40,737 nucleotides of DNA from an uncultured Alteromonas sp. (GCF_913058315.1 NZ_CAJXQY010000031.1:1-40737); one strand, 5' to 3'; shown: positions 24,629 to 34,748, counted from the first letter of the stretch. The notes: generated from the sequence alone by a model not told the origin. Made by a program: numbers and translations.

Positions 24629-27049
24629 ATGGTTGCTCAGTTGTTGGTTCAGGTTGGCATTTACTGCCTGTTCCCCTTGCTCCTGACATTTGAAAAAAAT
24701 CCTCAGACCCGTCGGGTCTCGCTGTACATTTATGTCAGTCTGGTGCTCATTATGGGCGGATTTCTTGGCGCTGTTTATTCAGTCATTTTACCCGGTGATA
24801 TCAGCTTATCCGGCGGTACCATCGCATATGGTGGGTTTATGATGGCCTGCATCATGATGGCCTTTATAGAAAATGACCCATTTATCCTGCAAAACATCAT
24901 GCGCCTGGTGGTCATGGTGTCGATTTTCAAAGTCCTGTTGTTCGCCAGTATTGCTGAAACGCTGAACGCAACGGATGTGCTCAATCCCCTTAATGTGCCT
25001 GTGGGCCTGTTTGAATTGTCACTGCCGTTGATTGTCCTGGGCGCGCTCCTGATCATTGCTGAACTGTATTTTCTGGTTTTTGTGTTTGACCGCTTAAAAA
25101 GAGTGTTACCTAACCACTTTCTGTTTAGTCTCGCCTACAGCCTGGGCTTCGTCAGTATCATTCTGATGGATGGCGTGCTGTTTCCGGTGTTGGCAATGGG
25201 TGTATCCAGTGAGGTGTTCGGACTTATCATCGGCAATTTAAGCGGTAAAGCGATTATTGCTGTTACTTTTGGGTCCTATTTGTTTCTGTTTATGCTGACC
25301 AACAGAGCAAGAATGGAGAAAGCGCTTAATGACCCCTTGCTCAACTGGCGGATGTTGTTATCCAGCTCCAGTAATATTGTGCGTAAGCTCGAACAAAATG
25401 AGCAGCAGCTATTACAGGCCAGAACGGTTGTCGAGCACAGTCGGGAAGGGATGGCAGTACTGGATAGTGATTTTCAGGTTGTATCAACCAATCCGGCGCT
25501 CGAACATTTGTTTGCCACGTCGAGCATTGGCGAGCTAAACCATAAAACGCTGTTTAAGTTATTGTCAACACCGGTGAACCTGACACAGGTTAAAACGCAG
25601 CTCAGTCAGACAAAATCCTGGTCGGCTGAAGTCTCCTGGTACATCGATAATAAAGCCCATTTTGGTTTACTAACCCTGGTGACCGTGCTGGACCGGCATC
25701 AACAGGTGTGCAACTACACCGCCTCATTAACCGATATCTCTGAGCTGGTGGATGTTCGTGAAGAACTGCGCCACATGGCCCATCACGACGTTCTGACCGG
25801 CTTACCCAACCGCCGTGCGCTGCAACGTTTATTGGCCGAAACCACCAATGATCAGAACCGGGACTGCAGTCAGGCCGCGTTGTTACTCATCGACCTGGAT
25901 AACTTTAAGCAGGTTAATGACAGCCTCGGTCATTTTAATGGAGATAAATTACTGATGCAGGTGGGCCGCCGGCTATCTCAGGTTCTGCCTGCCGGTGCCA
26001 AACTGTTTCGTATCGGCGGCGATGAGTTTTCGGTTTATTGTGACGGTATCAGCACTGCCGGCGAAGCACTGCAACTGGCAAACGCCATGCGCCTGCAGGT
26101 GAGTTATCCAATTGATATCGATTCATCAGTGCCGGTGTATGTGGATTGTTGCATCGGCATTAGTTTATTCCCGACCTTTGCTTCAACCCTCACAGAGCTT
26201 TATCAGCAAGCCGATACCGCGTTGTACTGGGCCAAAGGAATTGGCAAAGGCACTGTAAAGGCATATCAGGAATCTATGACTGAGAAACGCCGCTCTTCGC
26301 TGACAATGGAAAGTTTGCTCAGAGAAGCCATTGATAATTGTCAGCTTGATATCTTTTTACAGCCTAAAATCAATTTGCTCAGCGGTGATGTGGAAGGGGC
26401 GGAAGTCCTGGCGCGCTGGACCACAGGCGATAATGAGCGAATTCCGCCGGATGTGTTTATTCCGCTTGCTGAACAAGCCGGTTTAATGGGCCGCCTGACT
26501 CACTGCATCATGATTAAAGCATGTGACGCGTTTAGCCAAATCGGTGAATTTGTTCCAGCCACATTCCGACTAGCGGTGAATATTTCGGCCGGTGAGCTGG
26601 CTGATGAGAACCTGTTGAAGTCGCTACGCAGGGTGTTAGGCGAGTTTAATTTAGCGGCTGATCAATTTGAGATTGAATTAACTGAGACGGCTCTGATTGA
26701 CGTAGACATTAACACCCTGGTTAGTCTCAAAGAGGAAGGCTTTACCCTGGCGCTGGATGACTTTGGTACTGGCTATTCTTCATTGTCTTATTTAAACCGG
26801 CTGCCCATCGATACCCTGAAAATTGACCGGAGCTTTATTGCCAATATCCCTGCCGATGTGTCGAGCAGTAATCTTACCCGCAGTATTATTTCCATTGCAC
26901 GGGATATGAATTGTCAGGTGGTGGCAGAAGGGGTTGAGAATTCTGAGCAACATGCTTTTCTGGAAAATGAAAGCTGTCAGCTGGCTCAGGGATATCTGTA
27001 CAGCAAGCCGTTACCGCTTTGCGACTTCCTGGCCTTTATTAAAAGTTGA
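24629..27049 (+). CDS. Membrane PAS-GGDEF-EAL cyclic-di-GMP enzyme
   Basis: About 806 residues from the ATG at 24629; an in-frame TTG at 24563 would add 22. There is an N-terminal membrane block of about seven helices (to about residue 235). A PAS-like domain (about 265-385) and a GGDEF domain with intact active site (RIGGDEFSVYC) follow. The EAL domain is complete: AEVLARW, LAVNISAGEL, IELTETALID, LDDFGTGYSS, LKIDRSF, VVAEGVEN. Both synthesis and hydrolysis of c-di-GMP are therefore possible. The input signal is unknown. It is a monocistronic gene between two terminators and could supply signal to the PilZ protein or the surface system in this window. Confidence 0.92.
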   Translation: MVAQLLVQVGIYCLFPLLLTFEKNPQTRRVSLYIYVSLVLIMGGFLGAVYSVILPGDISLSGGTIAYGGFMMACIMMAFIENDPFILQNIMRLVVMVSIFKVLLFASIAETLNATDVLNPLNVPVGLFELSLPLIVLGALLIIAELYFLVFVFDRLKRVLPNHFLFSLAYSLGFVSIILMDGVLFPVLAMGVSSEVFGLIIGNLSGKAIIAVTFGSYLFLFMLTNRARMEKALNDPLLNWRMLLSSSSNIVRKLEQNEQQLLQARTVVEHSREGMAVLDSDFQVVSTNPALEHLFATSSIGELNHKTLFKLLSTPVNLTQVKTQLSQTKSWSAEVSWYIDNKAHFGLLTLVTVLDRHQQVCNYTASLTDISELVDVREELRHMAHHDVLTGLPNRRALQRLLAETTNDQNRDCSQAALLLIDLDNFKQVNDSLGHFNGDKLLMQVGRRLSQVLPAGAKLFRIGGDEFSVYCDGISTAGEALQLANAMRLQVSYPIDIDSSVPVYVDCCIGISLFPTFASTLTELYQQADTALYWAKGIGKGTVKAYQESMTEKRRSSLTMESLLREAIDNCQLDIFLQPKINLLSGDVEGAEVLARWTTGDNERIPPDVFIPLAEQAGLMGRLTHCIMIKACDAFSQIGEFVPATFRLAVNISAGELADENLLKSLRRVLGEFNLAADQFEIELTETALIDVDINTLVSLKEEGFTLALDDFGTGYSSLSYLNRLPIDTLKIDRSFIANIPADVSSSNLTRSIISIARDMNCQVVAEGVENSEQHAFLENESCQLAQGYLYSKPLPLCDFLAFIKS

Positions 27050-27080
27050 TGAGCGGTGTAAGCTAGCGGTTAGCGCTCAC

Positions 27081-27108
27081 AAAAAAGCAGCCTTCAGGCT
27101 GCTTTTTT
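27081..27108. terminator. Bidirectional intrinsic terminator
   Basis: AAAAAAGCAGCC (27081-27092) and GGCTGCTTTTTT (27097-27108) form a perfect 12-bp stem with a TTCA loop. It serves the GGDEF-EAL gene on the forward strand and bamD on the reverse. Confidence 0.92.
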
Positions 27109-27126
27109 GTAGGGGTAAACAGTGTG

Positions 27127-27891
27127 TTAGCTAATGAACTCACTGTCCGGGAAGTTCAGTTTCAGCGTTTTCATGGCGTTATCGCGTAATTCTGTGAGCT
27201 CTAACTGTTCATAGCACGACACCATAATTTCCAGCGCCTGTTGCACCTGATCTGAGTCCGGATAGTATTCAAGCACATAACGGCCTCGGTTTGCCGCCGC
27301 AATAAACGCTTCACGGCGCATATAGAAGCGGGCAATGGAGATTTCATAACTGGCCAGACGATTCTTGATAAACACCATACGCTGGCGCGCATCAGCAGCG
27401 TACTTACTATCCGGATATTGCTGGATTAAACGTCTGAAATCGTCAAAAGCCTGTTTGGATTTACTCGGGTCGCGATCGGTAGTATCAATACCTACGAGTT
27501 CCTGGAACAGGTTGTTATCGGCTTCCATGTTGGTCAGACCGCGCATATAAAACGCGTAATCTACGTCAGCATGGTTAGGGTTTAAGCGAATAAAACGGTC
27601 GATGGTGGCCAGAGTCTGGTCAACCTTGCCGGATTTATAATAGCTGTAAACCAAATCTAACTGTACCTGGTGAGACAGTGGGCCAAATGGAAAGCGGGAG
27701 TCCAGCGCACTCAGAGAGGCGGCGGCCGCGGCGAAGTTACCATTCGCCATGCTCTGACGTGCTTTGTCGTAAAGTGCCTGCGCGCCCAGGTTTGCATTCA
27801 TCACCTGATCTTCTTTGCTTGAGGATGAACACCCTGTCACGGTTAACAAAACGCTAATCAGCAGGGGGGCAATGCAACGGTTTATTTTCAT
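27127..27891 (-). CDS. bamD: Outer membrane protein assembly lipoprotein BamD
   Basis: A 254-residue lipoprotein, an essential part of the BAM complex that folds outer membrane beta-barrels. The signal peptide ends in the lipobox LTVTGC (Cys about residue 21). Tetratricopeptide-like helices follow, with FPFGPLSHQVQLDLVYSYYK and YPDSKYAADARQRM. The ATG at 27891 places the lipobox correctly; an open 22-codon extension upstream has no signal peptide. It is divergent from rluD, the same arrangement as in E. coli. Confidence 0.95.
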   Translation of the reverse strand: MKINRCIAPLLISVLLTVTGCSSSSKEDQVMNANLGAQALYDKARQSMANGNFAAAAASLSALDSRFPFGPLSHQVQLDLVYSYYKSGKVDQTLATIDRFIRLNPNHADVDYAFYMRGLTNMEADNNLFQELVGIDTTDRDPSKSKQAFDDFRRLIQQYPDSKYAADARQRMVFIKNRLASYEISIARFYMRREAFIAAANRGRYVLEYYPDSDQVQQALEIMVSCYEQLELTELRDNAMKTLKLNFPDSEFIS

Positions 27892-28023
27892 AGTACTACT
27901 GGTTCCTGGTACACAATTAATTTTTACTGCAAGGGTAAACAGTTTTCTGTCTGGCATTTTAACGTACTCTTAAACGCAAACACCACATAAACTCCAAAAG
28001 AAAACAGCCTCTGCTGCCAAACC

Positions 28024-28032
28024 TGTTATAAT
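28024..28032 (+). promoter_or_regulatory. Candidate extended -10 promoter of rluD
   Basis: TGTTATAAT (28024-28032) is a perfect extended -10 element. No good -35 is visible, which extended -10 promoters tolerate. It gives a leader of about 25 bases before the ATG at 28063. Confidence 0.6.
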
Positions 28033-28062
28033 CTGCCTTTTGTGTTCCCACTTTAGGCGGTT

Positions 28063-29046
28063 ATGGTACAACAAAGTTCACAGATTTCATTAGCAGCGCA
28101 AACTGAATCCCAACACTTTGGTTTGAGGTTAGATCAGGTAATTGCAGATTTGTTCCCTGATTATTCCCGTTCAAAGTTAAAAGAATGGATTTTGGCAGGT
28201 AATGTAACGGTAAATGGCGAAGTGTGCAAAGTCCCGCGTCAAAAAATGACCGGTGATGAGTTAATTGAGGTTGAGGCCGAAATTACCCAGCAGGTTGCCA
28301 ATGTGCCGCAAAAAATAGAACTGGACATCGTTTATGAAGACGATCAGATCCTGGTAATTAATAAACCCGCCGATCTGGTTGTTCATCCCGGTGCGGGTAA
28401 TCAGGACGGCACGCTATTGAACGCGTTACTGGCCCACGTGCCGGATATCGATAAAGTGCCCAGAGCCGGTATTGTCCATCGCCTCGATAAAGACACCACC
28501 GGTCTGATGGTGGTGGCTAAAACGTTACCAGCTCAAACCCATCTGGTAGAGCAATTGCAGGGCAGGGTGATGAGTCGCGAATACGAAGCGCTTGCTTTTG
28601 GCACTATGATTGCCGGAGGTATTGTTGATGCGCCGATTGGCCGTCATGCGACGAAACGTACACACATGGCGGTCCGCGAGTTCGGTAAACCCGCCGTGAC
28701 TCACTATCGGGTTATCGAGAAATTCCGTGCTCATACCCACGTGCGGTTGAAACTGGAAACCGGTCGCACTCATCAGATCCGTGTCCATATGGCTTATATT
28801 AAGCATCCATTGGTTGGCGATCCGGCCTATGGCGGCAGATGGCGCTTACCCAAAGGTGCCAGCGAAGAATTTGCTGACACGTTAAGAAACTTCAAGCGAC
28901 AGGCTCTGCATGCTGCGCAGTTATCTCTGTACCATCCGCAAACCGATGAGTGGATGACCTGGCAGGCGCCGTTACCAGAGGATATGGTGAGTCTTATTGA
29001 AAGTACTCGCCAAGACACTAAGCAATTTGGCCTGGATGAACTCTGA
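28063..29046 (+). CDS. rluD: 23S rRNA pseudouridine synthase RluD
   Basis: A 327-residue RluA-family enzyme that makes pseudouridines 1911, 1915 and 1917 in helix 69 of 23S rRNA. It has an N-terminal S4 domain (about 18-75, LRLDQVIADLFPDYSRSKLKEWI). The catalytic Asp is in GIVHRLDKDTTGLMV, and LETGRTHQIRVHM follows. Length matches E. coli RluD (326). Its end overlaps pgeF by 11 bases. Confidence 0.96.
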   Translation: MVQQSSQISLAAQTESQHFGLRLDQVIADLFPDYSRSKLKEWILAGNVTVNGEVCKVPRQKMTGDELIEVEAEITQQVANVPQKIELDIVYEDDQILVINKPADLVVHPGAGNQDGTLLNALLAHVPDIDKVPRAGIVHRLDKDTTGLMVVAKTLPAQTHLVEQLQGRVMSREYEALAFGTMIAGGIVDAPIGRHATKRTHMAVREFGKPAVTHYRVIEKFRAHTHVRLKLETGRTHQIRVHMAYIKHPLVGDPAYGGRWRLPKGASEEFADTLRNFKRQALHAAQLSLYHPQTDEWMTWQAPLPEDMVSLIESTRQDTKQFGLDEL

Positions 29047-29767
29047 TCTTCCGCTAATTTTGCCGGCCTGGGATGCGCCGGCCAGTGTCACTGCCTATTG
29101 CACTACCCGGCAAGGGGGGAGCAGTGAAGGTATCTACGCCAGCCTGAATGTAGGCAATCATGTGGGCGACAGTGCCGAGCAGGTGAGTCGCAACCGCAGT
29201 CTGCTGCCCCATCATGAGAAACTGCACTGGTTAAATCAGGTACATGGTCATCAGGTGGTGACTTTGCCAACCGCAATCACAGAAGCCGATGCATCAATAA
29301 GTCGTTCGCCCGAACATCTTTGTGCTGTGATGACGGCTGACTGTGTACCCGTGCTCTTATGCAATACAGCAGGCACGGAAGTGGCCGCCATTCATGCGGG
29401 CTGGAAAGGGTTGCACCTGAAGGTGATTGAGCACACGATTGCCGCGATGCAATCGCCGGCCAATACTCTGCTAGCCTGGATAGGGCCAGCCATTTCACAA
29501 GCTTGTTATGAAGTGTCTGAGCAGGTAGCCCGTCATTTTAGTCAGTATCCGGGCGCTATTATTCGCTCTGATAATGCCGATAAATATCTGCTCGATCTGC
29601 CAATGATAGCGCGCTGTCAGTTAGCCTCGCTCGGCTTACAGCACATTACCCCGTCAGCGCTTTGTACCTATGCTGATGAACGATTCTTTTCGCACCGTCA
29701 GGCGACCCACCAACAACAGCAGCAAACCGGCCGAATGGTTAGTGTGATAGGACTGCGTGGCGTATAG
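29036..29767 (+). CDS. pgeF: Peptidoglycan editing factor PgeF (YfiH, laccase-domain)
   Basis: A 243-residue protein of the multicopper-like YfiH/PgeF family. In E. coli it removes wrongly built L-Ser-containing muropeptide precursors; purine nucleoside phosphorylase activity is also reported for relatives. Metal-site blocks are visible: LNQVHGHQVV, MTADCVPVLL and AIHAGWKGL. The ATG at 29036, inside the end of rluD, gives exactly the E. coli length; an upstream start would lie deeper in rluD. It is coupled to rluD. Confidence 0.93.
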   Translation: MNSDLPLILPAWDAPASVTAYCTTRQGGSSEGIYASLNVGNHVGDSAEQVSRNRSLLPHHEKLHWLNQVHGHQVVTLPTAITEADASISRSPEHLCAVMTADCVPVLLCNTAGTEVAAIHAGWKGLHLKVIEHTIAAMQSPANTLLAWIGPAISQACYEVSEQVARHFSQYPGAIIRSDNADKYLLDLPMIARCQLASLGLQHITPSALCTYADERFFSHRQATHQQQQQTGRMVSVIGLRGV

Positions 29768-29854
29768 CGGTAAGTGCTGTACACCTTTTTGCCTTTCTCC
29801 TACTATGATGCCTGTAACAGCTTATAAACAATAAAAAAGTTAAGGAGACGACAG

Positions 29855-31465
29855 TTGAAAAAAATTATCTCATGTTTGGTTGGCGTAACCGCATCATTGT
29901 TATGCGCCAGTGCCGTAAACGCGGCCTCACCAGAACGGTTTAAAGGCCATATGATGTTGCTGGCCGACGATCTGCTGGCCGGTCGCGATACCGGTAGTAT
30001 AGGGCACGATTTTGCGTCGCTGTATATTGCCAGTGAGTTGCAAAAGATGGGCGTTGCCCCCGCCGGTGAAGAAGGGAGTTACTATCAGGTAGTGCCATTT
30101 AAGCAGGCGACCCTGGATATGTCATCGCCCAAAATGGTGGTCTCAGACGGCGATGATTCCGTTGAATTTGAGTTTATGCAAAATATGCTCATGAGCGCCG
30201 ACATCAACAACGAAACATCCAGTGTGTCCGGCGAGCTGGTTTTTGCCGGGTTTGGTATTGATGCGCCGTACCTTAATTATAGTGATTACGAAAATATCGA
30301 CTTAAAAGGCAAGATAGCGGTGATTTTGTCTGACAGACCGCATGACTTCCCCAGTGAGGAAGGTTCTCACTTTCGCCGTTTGATTGCTGACAGCCTGGTA
30401 AAAAGCGGTGCTATCGGAACCATAGTGGTAAGCACGCCGACCTCTGAAAAAGTGTCACCCTTCGAGAAGCGCAAGTTATATGTAAAAACACCGTCCACTC
30501 GCTGGTTAACCAAAGAGGGTGAAGTAAACAACGGTTATCCGGCGCTGAAAGGCGGCGCAACCCTGAGTCTGGATGCAGGTAAAACCCTGTTTGAGATGGC
30601 CGGCATCGACCTGGAAGAGATTTTTGAGAAAATCGAAAATAATGAGTCGCTGACGCCACGGCCAATGGGGCTGACAGCCACCCTGGAAAAGAAATCGGTA
30701 CACAGTGAAACCACTAGTCCCAATGTTGTTGGCGTAATTGAGGGCTCTGATCCGAAGCTTAAAAATGAATTTATCATTTTAAGCGCGCACTCAGACCACA
30801 TTGGTGTGAGTAAAAACTCGGTGTTAAAAGACAAAATTAACAATGGTGCGATGGATAATGCCAGTGGGGTATCCACAGTGCTGGAAATCGCTCACGAATT
30901 CCATCATGCCAAAGAAAAACCCAAACGCTCGGTAATCTTTGCATTTGTGACCGGTGAAGAGAAGGGACTGTTAGGCTCTGAATACTATGCCACTTATCCT
31001 ACGGTGCCCATTGATAACATTGTTGCCAATGTGAATCTGGATATGCCTATCCTGACTTACCGTACTAACGAGATTATTGCCTTTGGCGCTACCCATAGCT
31101 CGCTTGAAAAAACGGTTAGCAGTACACTGTTGAAAAATGAAATGAAGCTGATTGAAGATCCGATGCCTGAGCAAGCCATATTTGTTCGCAGCGACCAGTA
31201 TAGTTTTGTTAAACAGGGTGTACCGGCTGTTTTCTTAGTGCCGAGTCTTGCGACTGAAGTAAAAGATGCCCTTGCCGTATCGCCACAAACCTTCCTGGCT
31301 AAGCATTATCACATGCCTTCGGATGATTTAAATTTACCTATTGATTACGAGTGGGCTGCGCAATTTGTTGAAATCAATTACGCCATTGCCCGGGATTTGG
31401 CCAACGCGCCTGAACGTCCTGCCTGGAACAGCGATAGTTTCTTTTCTACCCTGGGTAAAGACTAA
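29855..31465 (+). CDS. Secreted M28-family metallopeptidase with PA-like insert
   Basis: A 536-residue exported peptidase. The signal peptide is about residues 1-23 (cleavage near VNAAS). A PA-like insert lies around 115-240 (GELVFAGFGIDAPYLNYSDY). The M28 zinc ligands are in place: SAHSDHIG, GAMDNASGV, GEEKGLLGS, VNLDM and KHYHMPSDD. It is expected to act in the periplasm or outside on peptide N-termini; substrate unknown. The start is TTG with a strong TAAGGAG site. It separates pgeF from clpB, which are neighbours in E. coli. Confidence 0.92.
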   Translation: MKKIISCLVGVTASLLCASAVNAASPERFKGHMMLLADDLLAGRDTGSIGHDFASLYIASELQKMGVAPAGEEGSYYQVVPFKQATLDMSSPKMVVSDGDDSVEFEFMQNMLMSADINNETSSVSGELVFAGFGIDAPYLNYSDYENIDLKGKIAVILSDRPHDFPSEEGSHFRRLIADSLVKSGAIGTIVVSTPTSEKVSPFEKRKLYVKTPSTRWLTKEGEVNNGYPALKGGATLSLDAGKTLFEMAGIDLEEIFEKIENNESLTPRPMGLTATLEKKSVHSETTSPNVVGVIEGSDPKLKNEFIILSAHSDHIGVSKNSVLKDKINNGAMDNASGVSTVLEIAHEFHHAKEKPKRSVIFAFVTGEEKGLLGSEYYATYPTVPIDNIVANVNLDMPILTYRTNEIIAFGATHSSLEKTVSSTLLKNEMKLIEDPMPEQAIFVRSDQYSFVKQGVPAVFLVPSLATEVKDALAVSPQTFLAKHYHMPSDDLNLPIDYEWAAQFVEINYAIARDLANAPERPAWNSDSFFSTLGKD

Positions 31466-31481
31466 CTATTTGTTTCTGCTG

Positions 31482-31508
31482 GCCGTCTGCATTCGCAGGC
31501 GGCTTTTT
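31482..31508 (+). terminator. Intrinsic terminator after the M28 peptidase gene
   Basis: GCCGTCTGC (31482-31490) pairs with GCAGGCGGC (31495-31503) with one G-U pair and an ATTC loop, followed by TTTTT. It isolates the peptidase gene from clpB. Confidence 0.85.
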
Positions 31509-31613
31509 ATTCTGCCTTTAAACCCGCCCAAAATCAGCCATACTTAACATCAGCCAGATACCTGACCTGACGCAAATTATGTAGTTATTTGCGCATAATT
31601 TTTATACAGGTTA

Positions 31614-31642
31614 CTTGAATCCGGATTTATTCATACCCATAA
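31614..31642 (+). promoter_or_regulatory. Candidate sigma-32 heat-shock promoter of clpB
   Basis: CTTGAAT (31614-31620), 14 bases, then ACCCATAA (31635-31642) fits the sigma-32 pattern CTTGAAA-N(11-15)-CCCCATNT. Transcription would begin near 31650, just before the ATG at 31681. This makes the upstream TTG at 31615, inside the promoter, impossible as a start. Confidence 0.7.
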
Positions 31643-31680
31643 AGAGAGCAAGGTTATTAGCACGGTTAAAAGAGGTTTCC

Positions 31681-34251
31681 ATGCGTTTAGATAGATTTAC
31701 CAGCAAGTTCCAGATTGCGATCTCAGATGCGCAGTCTCTTGCTTTGGGCAGAGATCATCAGTTTATCGAGCCCGTGCATTTGATGACAGCATTGTTAAAT
31801 CAGCAGGGCGGCACCGTTCGTTCAATGCTGGATCAGGCTGGCGTAAATGTGAATGCGCTGCGCTCTGCACTGTCCCAGGCGATTGAAAGATTGCCGCGGG
31901 TAGAAGGTATCGGCGGCGAAGTACAGTTAGGCAAAGACAGCGTTGTACTGCTTAACCTGTGTGACAAAATCGCCCAGCAACGAAAAGACGATTATATTAC
32001 GTCCGAAATTTTCGTGTTGGCCGGTATTCAGGATAAAGGCCGGCTGGGGGATATGTTCCGCGAGCTGGGGGTCACCAAAGAAGCCATTGAAAAAGCCATT
32101 GATGCCATGCGCGGCGGTCAGAAAGTCACTGACCCTAACGCCGAAGACGTGCGTCAGGCACTCGAGAAATACACCACGGATCTCACTGAACGTGCAGAAC
32201 AGGGCAAGTTGGACCCGGTAATTGGCCGGGATGACGAAATTCGCCGTACTGTGCAGGTTTTGCAACGCCGGACAAAAAACAATCCGGTGTTAATTGGTGA
32301 GCCTGGGGTGGGTAAAACCGCTATTGTCGAGGGGCTGGCCCAACGCATTATTAATGGCGAAGTGCCGGAAGGCTTAAAAGACAAGCGCGTATTGTCGCTG
32401 GACATGGGCGCGCTGGTGGCTGGGGCTAAATATCGCGGTGAGTTTGAAGAACGGCTCAAAGCCGTCCTTAACGAACTAGCCAAAGAAGAAGGCCGGGTCA
32501 TTTTGTTTATCGATGAGTTACACACCATGGTTGGGGCGGGGAAATCAGACGGTGCAATGGACGCCGGTAATATGCTAAAACCAGCACTTGCCCGGGGCGA
32601 ATTGCACTGTGTGGGCGCCACCACTCTGGATGAGTACCGTCAATACATTGAGAAAGATGCCGCGCTGGAACGCCGGTTCCAGAAAGTACTGGTAAATGAA
32701 CCCAGTGTGGAAGATACCATCGCGATTTTACGAGGGCTAAAGGAACGTTACGAATTGCACCACTCGGTCGATATCACCGACCCGGCAATTGTCGCCGCTG
32801 CCACGTTGTCACACCGTTATATCAGTGACCGGCAGTTGCCCGATAAGGCTATCGATTTGATTGATGAAGCGGCTTCAAGTATTCGCCTGCAAATTGATTC
32901 TAAACCGGAAGAGATGGATCGCCTTGAGCGCCGTATTATCCAGCTTAAACTGGAAGAGCAGGCGTTGGCAAAAGAAACCGATGATGCCAGTCACAAGCGG
33001 CTTGAAATGATTGAGCTGGAACGTGAGCAGGCGGAAATTAAGTTCGCTGAACTGGAGAAAATCTGGAAGGAAGAAAAAGAAGCGATGCAGGGCACCCAGT
33101 CGATTAAATCTGAGCTGGAACAAGCCAAGCTGGATTTAGAGATTGCTCGCCGTGCCTCGGATTTAAACCGGATGTCTGAGTTACAGTATGGCCGTATTCC
33201 TGAGCTTGAGATGAAGCTGGAAAAAGCCGCCGAAAACGAAAACAAAGAAACTCTGTTAATGAAAAACCGGGTTACGGATGCTGAAATTGCTGATGTGTTG
33301 TCGCGCTGGACGGGGATTCCGGTGTCGAAAATGCTTGAAGGCGAGCGCGATAAGCTACTGCGAATGGAAGATGTACTGCACAAACGCGTAGTGGGTCAGC
33401 ATGAGGCTGTTAACGCAGTGTCCAATGCCATTCGCCGTTCACGTGCAGGGCTGGCCGATCCAAACCGACCCATTGGTTCGTTCCTGTTTTTAGGACCAAC
33501 CGGGGTAGGTAAAACAGAGCTGTGTAAATCACTGGCCGGGTTTATGTTTGATACCGAAGAGGCCATGATCCGCATAGATATGTCGGAATTTATGGAAAAA
33601 CACAGTGTGGCACGCTTGGTAGGAGCGCCGCCGGGGTACGTAGGATACGAAGAGGGCGGTTATCTGACCGAAGCGGTGCGCCGTAAGCCTTATTCTGTGA
33701 TCCTGCTTGATGAGGTAGAGAAAGCCCATCCGGATGTGTTTAATATTTTGCTGCAGGTGCTGGACGATGGTCGCCTGACCGATGGCCAGGGCCGTACAGT
33801 GGATTTTAAGAACACCGTGGTGATCATGACGTCTAACCTGGGCTCTGACATTATCCAGGATAAGCATCAGGAAAATCAGTACGAAGAAATGAAATCGATG
33901 GTGATGAATGTGGTGGGGCAGCATTTCCGTCCGGAGTTCATTAACCGGGTGGATGATATAGTGGTCTTCCACCCACTGGGTAAAGAGCAGATTAAATCCA
34001 TCGCTAAGATTCAACTGGCGGCGCTGCGTGCCCGCCTGGCAGATAAAGGCTATAAACTTGAATTATCTGCTGCGGCAATGGATAAGCTGGCTGACGCTGG
34101 GTTTGATCCAGTGTTTGGTGCAAGACCGCTCAAGCGGGCTATCCAGACACAGGTAGAAAACCCACTGGCGCAGCAACTGCTGTCGGGCGCTATCTTGCCA
34201 GAGTCCACTATTCGTATTGACGTGGATGGTGAACGTTTGATTATTATCTGA
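31681..34251 (+). CDS. clpB: ATP-dependent disaggregase ClpB
   Basis: An 856-residue Hsp100 chaperone that pulls proteins out of aggregates with DnaK. An N-domain (1-150) is followed by AAA-1 with Walker [14 protein letters not shown] and Walker [11 protein letters not shown] coiled-coil middle domain (about 410-525) comes next, then AAA-2 with [14 protein letters not shown] and [11 protein letters not shown]. Length is within one residue of E. coli ClpB. The ATG at 31681 gives the family start [20 protein letters not shown] and an AGAGG site. A sigma-32 promoter and a strong terminator frame it. Confidence 0.97.
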   Translation: MRLDRFTSKFQIAISDAQSLALGRDHQFIEPVHLMTALLNQQGGTVRSMLDQAGVNVNALRSALSQAIERLPRVEGIGGEVQLGKDSVVLLNLCDKIAQQRKDDYITSEIFVLAGIQDKGRLGDMFRELGVTKEAIEKAIDAMRGGQKVTDPNAEDVRQALEKYTTDLTERAEQGKLDPVIGRDDEIRRTVQVLQRRTKNNPVLIGEPGVGKTAIVEGLAQRIINGEVPEGLKDKRVLSLDMGALVAGAKYRGEFEERLKAVLNELAKEEGRVILFIDELHTMVGAGKSDGAMDAGNMLKPALARGELHCVGATTLDEYRQYIEKDAALERRFQKVLVNEPSVEDTIAILRGLKERYELHHSVDITDPAIVAAATLSHRYISDRQLPDKAIDLIDEAASSIRLQIDSKPEEMDRLERRIIQLKLEEQALAKETDDASHKRLEMIELEREQAEIKFAELEKIWKEEKEAMQGTQSIKSELEQAKLDLEIARRASDLNRMSELQYGRIPELEMKLEKAAENENKETLLMKNRVTDAEIADVLSRWTGIPVSKMLEGERDKLLRMEDVLHKRVVGQHEAVNAVSNAIRRSRAGLADPNRPIGSFLFLGPTGVGKTELCKSLAGFMFDTEEAMIRIDMSEFMEKHSVARLVGAPPGYVGYEEGGYLTEAVRRKPYSVILLDEVEKAHPDVFNILLQVLDDGRLTDGQGRTVDFKNTVVIMTSNLGSDIIQDKHQENQYEEMKSMVMNVVGQHFRPEFINRVDDIVVFHPLGKEQIKSIAKIQLAALRARLADKGYKLELSAAAMDKLADAGFDPVFGARPLKRAIQTQVENPLAQQLLSGAILPESTIRIDVDGERLIII

Positions 34252-34267
34252 TTGGACTTACGGAACT

Positions 34268-34298
34268 AAAAAAGCCGGCTAATTTTGCCGGCTTTTTT
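34268..34298. terminator. Bidirectional intrinsic terminator after clpB
   Basis: AAAAAAGCCGGC (34268-34279) and GCCGGCTTTTTT (34287-34298) form a perfect 12-bp stem with a 7-base loop. It ends 8 bases before the IS. Before the insertion it would also have lain about 6 bases beyond the prsT stop on the other strand. Confidence 0.92.
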
Positions 34299-34303
34299 GT
34301 TGC

Positions 34304-34306
34304 TTA
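34304..34306. repeat. Target-site duplication TTA (left copy)
   Basis: TTA directly before the left tip of the IS is repeated at 35589-35591 directly after the right tip. Three-base duplications are usual for IS3-family insertions. Confidence 0.8.
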
Positions 34307-34358
34307 TGACCCGTCCTGAATAGCGTTGACACTTTTCAAACTTAATTTGGAGAGTGTA

Positions 34359-34748
34359 ATGAAATCAAATAGCAAAAGAACTCAACGAGATTATTCCCTC
34401 GCTTTTAAATTGGCAGTAGTAGACCAGGTTGAAAAAGGCGAACTCACTTATAAACAAGCACAAGACCACTATGGAATTCAGGGCAGCTCAACTGTTTTAG
34501 TTTGGCTTCGTAAGCACGGTCGTTTAGATTGGATTAATGGAACACCGAAGTTTCTAAAGCGAGGCGACGCCGTGGATAAACCAAAAGCAGAACTCACCCC
34601 CGAACAACGAATTAAAGCGCTGGAGAAAGAGCTGGCTGATACGAAGATGAAAGCAGATTTCTTTGAAGCCGTTGTGAATGTTCTTGAAAGTGACTACGGA
34701 GTCAGCGTTGTAAAAAAGCGCAAAAGAAAGTCATCCAGGAAAAAGTGA
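34359..34748 (+). CDS. IS3-family transposase OrfA
   Basis: A 129-residue DNA-binding protein. A helix-turn-helix covers about 10-60 (RDYSLAFKLAVVDQVEKGEL; KQAQDHYGIQGSSTVLVWLR), and a leucine-zipper-like helix about 85-110 (LTPEQRIKALEKELADTKMK). The ATG at 34359 has a GGAGAG site; an earlier TTG lies in the terminal repeat. The stop overlaps the orfB GTG by 4 bases. Confidence 0.92.
   Translation: MKSNSKRTQRDYSLAFKLAVVDQVEKGELTYKQAQDHYGIQGSSTVLVWLRKHGRLDWINGTPKFLKRGDAVDKPKAELTPEQRIKALEKELADTKMKADFFEAVVNVLESDYGVSVVKKRKRKSSRKK
34712..34718 (+). promoter_or_regulatory. A AAA AAG slippery heptamer for -1 frameshifting
   Basis: AAAAAAG at 34712-34718 is phased in the orfA frame as A AAA AAG. 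A -1 slip places ribosomes in the orfB frame, which stays open from 34718 through the orfB GTG. This is the classical way IS3 elements make the OrfAB fusion transposase. Confidence 0.8.
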
